Assembly: GCF_004217095.1 (NCBI RefSeq)
Contig: NZ_SHKO01000001.1
Span: forward strand, 1,054,001-1,118,000
DNA: 64,000 nucleotides
Origin: Advenella incenata
GTDB lineage: Bacteria > Pseudomonadota > Gammaproteobacteria > Burkholderiales > Burkholderiaceae_B
Direction: 5' to 3'
The notes below the pieces were generated by a model. It made no database searches. It was not told the DNA's origin and worked only from the letters and a program-made list of their open reading frames with translations. Below, one piece after another: positions 60,925 through 64,000 of this stretch. The position numbers and the translations under genes were made by a program. Position 1 is the stretch's first letter, and each line of letters starts with the position of its first letter.

Positions 60925-61806
60925 ATGCAGAACAAGGCAGTCTCACTCAAAACATTGCTCAATCAAAAAGAGCTAGTGGTCTCACCCGGTATTTTCGATC
61001 TGGTGTCCCTGAAAATAGCCGATCAGTTCAAATTCCCATGCCTGTATATGACCGGGTACGGAACGGTCGCCTCTTATCTGGGACTGCCCGATGCCGGTCT
61101 TGCAACCTATTCGGACATGGTCAACCGGGTGCAGGCGTTTTGTTCAGCGACAACAACACCGATTATCTGCGATGGCGATACCGGATATGGAGGGCTGCTC
61201 AATGTGGCGCATACCGTCGAGGGTTATATCCGGGCTGGTGCCGCCGGTATCCAGTTGGAAGATCAGCAATTCCCCAAGAAATGCGGTCATACCAAAGGGC
61301 GTCGAGTGATTGGCGCAAGTGAAATGGCGGCAAAAATCCAGGTCGCTGTTGACACGCGAGGCACTCGGAGTGAATTTCTGATCATTGCAAGAACCGATGC
61401 GCGTACCTCGCTGGGTTTGGATGAAGCGCTGCGTCGTGCAGAGTGTTATCTGAACGCCGGCGCTGACGTGCTGTTTGTAGAATCGCCTGAGTCGCGCGAT
61501 GAACTGGAAGCAATTGGCCGCCGATTTGATGTGCCGCTGGTGGCCAATATTGTGGAAGGCGGAAAAACCCCACAGCCAACGGCACAGGAGCTGGAGCAGA
61601 TGGGTTTTTCGCTGGCCATTCACCCTGGGCTTGGCTTTCTGGCAATGGGGCGGGCGCTGCAGGCCGCTTACGGGCATTTGAACAAGACTGGTGATTCGCT
61701 GGGGTATACAGAGCTGGCTGACTTTGAAGCATTCAGCAAGCTGATGGGGTTCCAGAAGGTATGGGACTTTGATGACAAATATAGAGAGCTCGATAGCGCA
61801 CAATAA
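60925..61806 (+). CDS. Isocitrate lyase/PEP mutase family enzyme
   Basis: A 293-residue TIM-barrel enzyme. Metal and catalytic features are CDGDTGYGG (81-90), LEDQQFPKKCGH (111-122, KKCGH is the lyase-type motif with the catalytic Cys) and the ARTDAR segment. The family includes 2-methylisocitrate lyase, 2,3-dimethylmalate lyase, oxaloacetate decarboxylase and carboxyphosphonoenolpyruvate mutase. The Cys motif favours a C-C lyase of a branched dicarboxylic acid. It has AAGGAG upstream and is followed by a Bug protein. Confidence 0.9.
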   Translation: MQNKAVSLKTLLNQKELVVSPGIFDLVSLKIADQFKFPCLYMTGYGTVASYLGLPDAGLATYSDMVNRVQAFCSATTTPIICDGDTGYGGLLNVAHTVEGYIRAGAAGIQLEDQQFPKKCGHTKGRRVIGASEMAAKIQVAVDTRGTRSEFLIIARTDARTSLGLDEALRRAECYLNAGADVLFVESPESRDELEAIGRRFDVPLVANIVEGGKTPQPTAQELEQMGFSLAIHPGLGFLAMGRALQAAYGHLNKTGDSLGYTELADFEAFSKLMGFQKVWDFDDKYRELDSAQ

Positions 61807-61833
61807 TTCATCCGAAAAGGAGAAGGAGACAAC

Positions 61834-62793
61834 ATGAAATTATTAATGAAGACAGCCCTGGTATGCGCGCTGGCCGCGCCAGCGGCCGCAATTGCCCAGG
61901 ATGTAGACAAATGGCCAGAAAAACCCGTTGTACTGATGGTGCCGTATTCTCCCGGAGGCGGCACCGATATTCTGGCCCGGATGATCGGCGCCAAGCTGTC
62001 TGAAATATGGAAGCAGACCGTGGTTGTGGAAAACAAGGCCGGCGCCAACGGTATTATCGGATCGGCCGAAATCAAGCGTGCCCGGCCTGATGGATACAAA
62101 ATCATGCTGGTCGTGGGATCGCATATTATCAATAAAATTCTGACCAAAAACGTGCCCTATGACCCACAGACAGATTTTACGCCTATCACCCGGTTTGCGG
62201 TATCGCCGTCTATCCTGGCAGTAAAGCGTGACGGGAAATTCGCAGATCTGCCCGGTTTTATCGAAGCGGGAAAGAAACAGGATGTGAGCATTGGCTATTC
62301 GGAAGGGCAGACCCAGTTGACCGGAGAGCTGATCCGTCAGGCAACAGCGGTAAAGGCAGTGCCGGTACCGTATAAGGGAGGATCGCCGTTGATGGTGGAT
62401 ATTGTGGGTGGTCACGTGGATTCTGGCGTAACCAGCGTGCTGACGGTGCTGCCCTATGTCAAATCAGGGCAACTTAAAGTCATCGCAGTAGCCGCAGACA
62501 AACCTCTGGATGTCTTTCCGGATGCCGTGACATTTGCTCAAACCGGTCACTCCGAAGTTGAGTCGTTAAGTTGGTATGGTTTTTTTGGCCCGAAAAATAT
62601 GCCAGCTGCCATTGTTTCGAAAATCAACGATAGTTTGCTGACCGCAACACAGGATCCAAAGATCGCAGCGCAGCTCAAGGCGCAGGGCGCAACGGTGACG
62701 CTGGACAAGCCGGCCGCGTTCAGACAGTTTCTGGAAAATGAAAAGCATAAATGGCAGCAGGTTGCCAACAAGGGCGGCATCACGGCCCGCTAG
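61834..62793 (+). CDS. Bug/TctC-family binding protein
   Basis: A 319-residue periplasmic receptor with a signal peptide (hydrophobic 8-20, cleavage near AIA-QD), then the family pattern KPVVLMVPYSPGGGTDILAR and ENKAGANGIIGSAEIKRARP. GGAGAC precedes the start. It lies 27 bases after the lyase gene, so its ligand is probably the lyase substrate or precursor, a di- or tricarboxylate. Confidence 0.92.
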   Translation: MKLLMKTALVCALAAPAAAIAQDVDKWPEKPVVLMVPYSPGGGTDILARMIGAKLSEIWKQTVVVENKAGANGIIGSAEIKRARPDGYKIMLVVGSHIINKILTKNVPYDPQTDFTPITRFAVSPSILAVKRDGKFADLPGFIEAGKKQDVSIGYSEGQTQLTGELIRQATAVKAVPVPYKGGSPLMVDIVGGHVDSGVTSVLTVLPYVKSGQLKVIAVAADKPLDVFPDAVTFAQTGHSEVESLSWYGFFGPKNMPAAIVSKINDSLLTATQDPKIAAQLKAQGATVTLDKPAAFRQFLENEKHKWQQVANKGGITAR

Positions 62794-62851
62794 GCGCGCT
62801 GGCTATCATACGTCGCTATGCTTCTTGTAACGTGAACGATCAGTGCCAGAA

Positions 62852-62878
62852 GGCGCGGCCGCGTCAATCGGCCGCGCC
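62852..62878. terminator. GC-rich hairpin between two convergent Bug genes
   Basis: GGCGCGGCCG (62852-62861) and CGGCCGCGCC (62869-62878) form a perfect 10-bp stem with a seven-base loop, placed between two convergent genes. There is no T-run; it likely acts as a bidirectional transcription barrier. Confidence 0.5.
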
Positions 62879-62893
62879 AGGCCCGCTCTCTGT

Positions 62894-63859
62894 TCAGCCC
62901 CCGGCTTTCATGCCGATGCTTTTGGCCAGTTGGTCCAACTGGGCGTACTCGCTGAGCAATTCTTTATTGAATTGTTCAACCGGGTTGGCGACCGGCTCGG
63001 CCACCTGCGCTTGCAGAGCCTGCTTCACTGACTGGGCAAAGACCGCCTTGCGTACTTCCTGCTGCATAGCCTGTACGATCGGTTTCGGTGTCTTGGCCGG
63101 GGCAAATAAACTATAAGTGACGTACATTGAAAAATGATTCATGCCCTGGTCTTTGAGCGTTTTGACGCCAGGCAGGGAATCATCTGCCTTGTCGCCGGTC
63201 AGTGCAATGGGCACAACCTTTCCCGATGAAATATAGGCATGCGCCGCCAGGATGCTGCCGACCCCCAGGGTGGTGGTGCCGGCTGCGACATCGGTCATCA
63301 GCGGGGCGCCGCCGCTATAGGGTACGTTGATCATATCCAGCTCCAGTTCCTTGACGAATCTGGCGCCTACCCGTTTTGTGAAATTTTCAGAACTGCCGTA
63401 AGCATATTTTCCAGGCGCTTTCTTAACGAGTTTTATCAGTTCGTCCAGTGTAGTCACGCCCAGGCTTTTGGGAACCACCAGCACCAGCGGCGATTTGGCA
63501 ATCATTGTCACGCCGGTTAGATCCTTGAAGGTGTCATACGGCATCGTTTTGTGAAACAGGGGATTGACAATATGGGTATTGACTACGAGCGCGTAGGTAT
63601 GCCCATCGGGTTTGGCCCGCACGACCGCAGAGGTGCCAATAATGCCGTCTGCCCCCGCCTTGTTTTCGATAATGACATTTGTATTCAACTGTTTGGCCAA
63701 CTGGTTCGATAGCCTGCGGGCAATGGTATCGGTACCGCCTCCAGGATTATATGGAACCACAATTGTGATTGGCTTGCCGCTAAAGTCGTATGCTTGGGCA
63801 GTGACTGCAAAGGGAAAAAGCCAGAGCGAAGCCAACAACCTGTAATGCAATTTATTCAT
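62894..63859 (-). CDS. Bug/TctC-family binding protein
   Basis: A 321-residue periplasmic receptor convergent with the previous one. The signal peptide ends near AQA-YD, followed by GKPITIVVPYNPGGGTDTIAR and ENKAGADGIIGTSAVVRAKP. It resembles the neighbour closely in pattern (both have the VPYxPGGGTD and ENKAGAxGIIG forms), suggesting they are paralogues for related ligands. CGGAGACAGAC precedes the start. The promoter lies in 63860-64000 at the window edge. Confidence 0.92.
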   Translation of the reverse strand: MNKLHYRLLASLWLFPFAVTAQAYDFSGKPITIVVPYNPGGGTDTIARRLSNQLAKQLNTNVIIENKAGADGIIGTSAVVRAKPDGHTYALVVNTHIVNPLFHKTMPYDTFKDLTGVTMIAKSPLVLVVPKSLGVTTLDELIKLVKKAPGKYAYGSSENFTKRVGARFVKELELDMINVPYSGGAPLMTDVAAGTTTLGVGSILAAHAYISSGKVVPIALTGDKADDSLPGVKTLKDQGMNHFSMYVTYSLFAPAKTPKPIVQAMQQEVRKAVFAQSVKQALQAQVAEPVANPVEQFNKELLSEYAQLDQLAKSIGMKAGG

Positions 63860-64000
63860 GTCTGTCTCCGGATGGGATTATTGTTTTAGAGGAATGGAAA
63901 GTGCCAGTGATTGGCTGACTATATCGTCTGTCAATTTCATTAAATATGGTTTGATATATTGTCCGTATAAATGGTGACATTAATCGATTGTTCTGTCAAT

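Overview
The window reads as a chromosomal segment of a betaproteobacterium of the family Alcaligenaceae. The grounds are four tripartite-tricarboxylate (Bug/TctC-type) binding proteins, many LysR regulators, a beta-type general porin, a biotin-independent malonate decarboxylase operon with MadLM, and moderate GC. Advenella or a near relative is my guess; this is inference from gene content, not a search. I saw no rRNA, tRNA, insertion sequence, prophage or CRISPR array. All calls are from reading the sequence and translations by eye.

Layout. 0.2-8.7 kb: a small membrane protein, then a LysR regulator divergent from an operon of two flavin amine/amino-acid oxidoreductases with a RidA deaminase between them, followed by a complete PotDABC-like ABC importer. 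8.7-17.3 kb: a glutaredoxin-like protein, then a surface-adhesion locus made of an AraC/receiver-type regulator, a giant trimeric autotransporter adhesin (six 639-bp repeats) and a TpgA-like lipoprotein that should tie the adhesin to peptidoglycan. 17.5-26.0 kb: malonate use (madLM-mdcACDEGBH, with divergent LysR mdcR). 26.1-29.3 kb: carboxylesterase, Bug-type binding protein, TetR regulator. 29.7-38.1 kb: peptide/nickel-type ABC importer with an M20 carbamoylase-type hydrolase and an amidase. 38.5-42.9 kb: general porin, a probable unannotated small RNA, a ProP-like MFS transporter with C-terminal coiled coil, and OmpW behind a perfect FNR/Anr box. 42.9-46.8 kb: AAA ATPase, periplasmic asparaginase, Tat-exported dienelactone hydrolase, carboxymuconolactone decarboxylase-like protein. 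46.8-54.2 kb: LacI regulator divergent from a TRAP transporter, VOC protein, RuBisCO-like protein and DUF1537 kinase, which look like one sugar-acid pathway. 54.4-55.8 kb: dodecin, APH-like kinase, MazG-like pyrophosphohydrolase. 55.9-63.9 kb: LysR divergent from CaiB-type CoA transferase, enoyl-CoA hydratase and Bug protein; GntR regulator, isocitrate-lyase/PEP-mutase family enzyme and two more Bug proteins.

How it works together: most of the window is paired transport and catabolism of small organic acids, amines and peptides, each module with its own regulator. The exception is the adhesin locus, which holds the most unusual observation. The regulator upstream of the trimeric autotransporter begins with a peptide (MNQTYKSIWCERT) that closely copies the extended signal peptide region of the adhesin itself (MNRIYRSIWCEKT). 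The upstream regions of both genes also share three conserved blocks at matching distances. It looks as though a cytoplasmic regulator has captured the promoter and the 5' coding end of its target adhesin. Other items worth a second look are a promoter-to-terminator small RNA candidate near 39.78-39.93 kb, the AAB-AAB higher-order repeat of the adhesin, the TRAP/VOC/RuBisCO-like/DUF1537 cluster, and several clear operator-like repeats.
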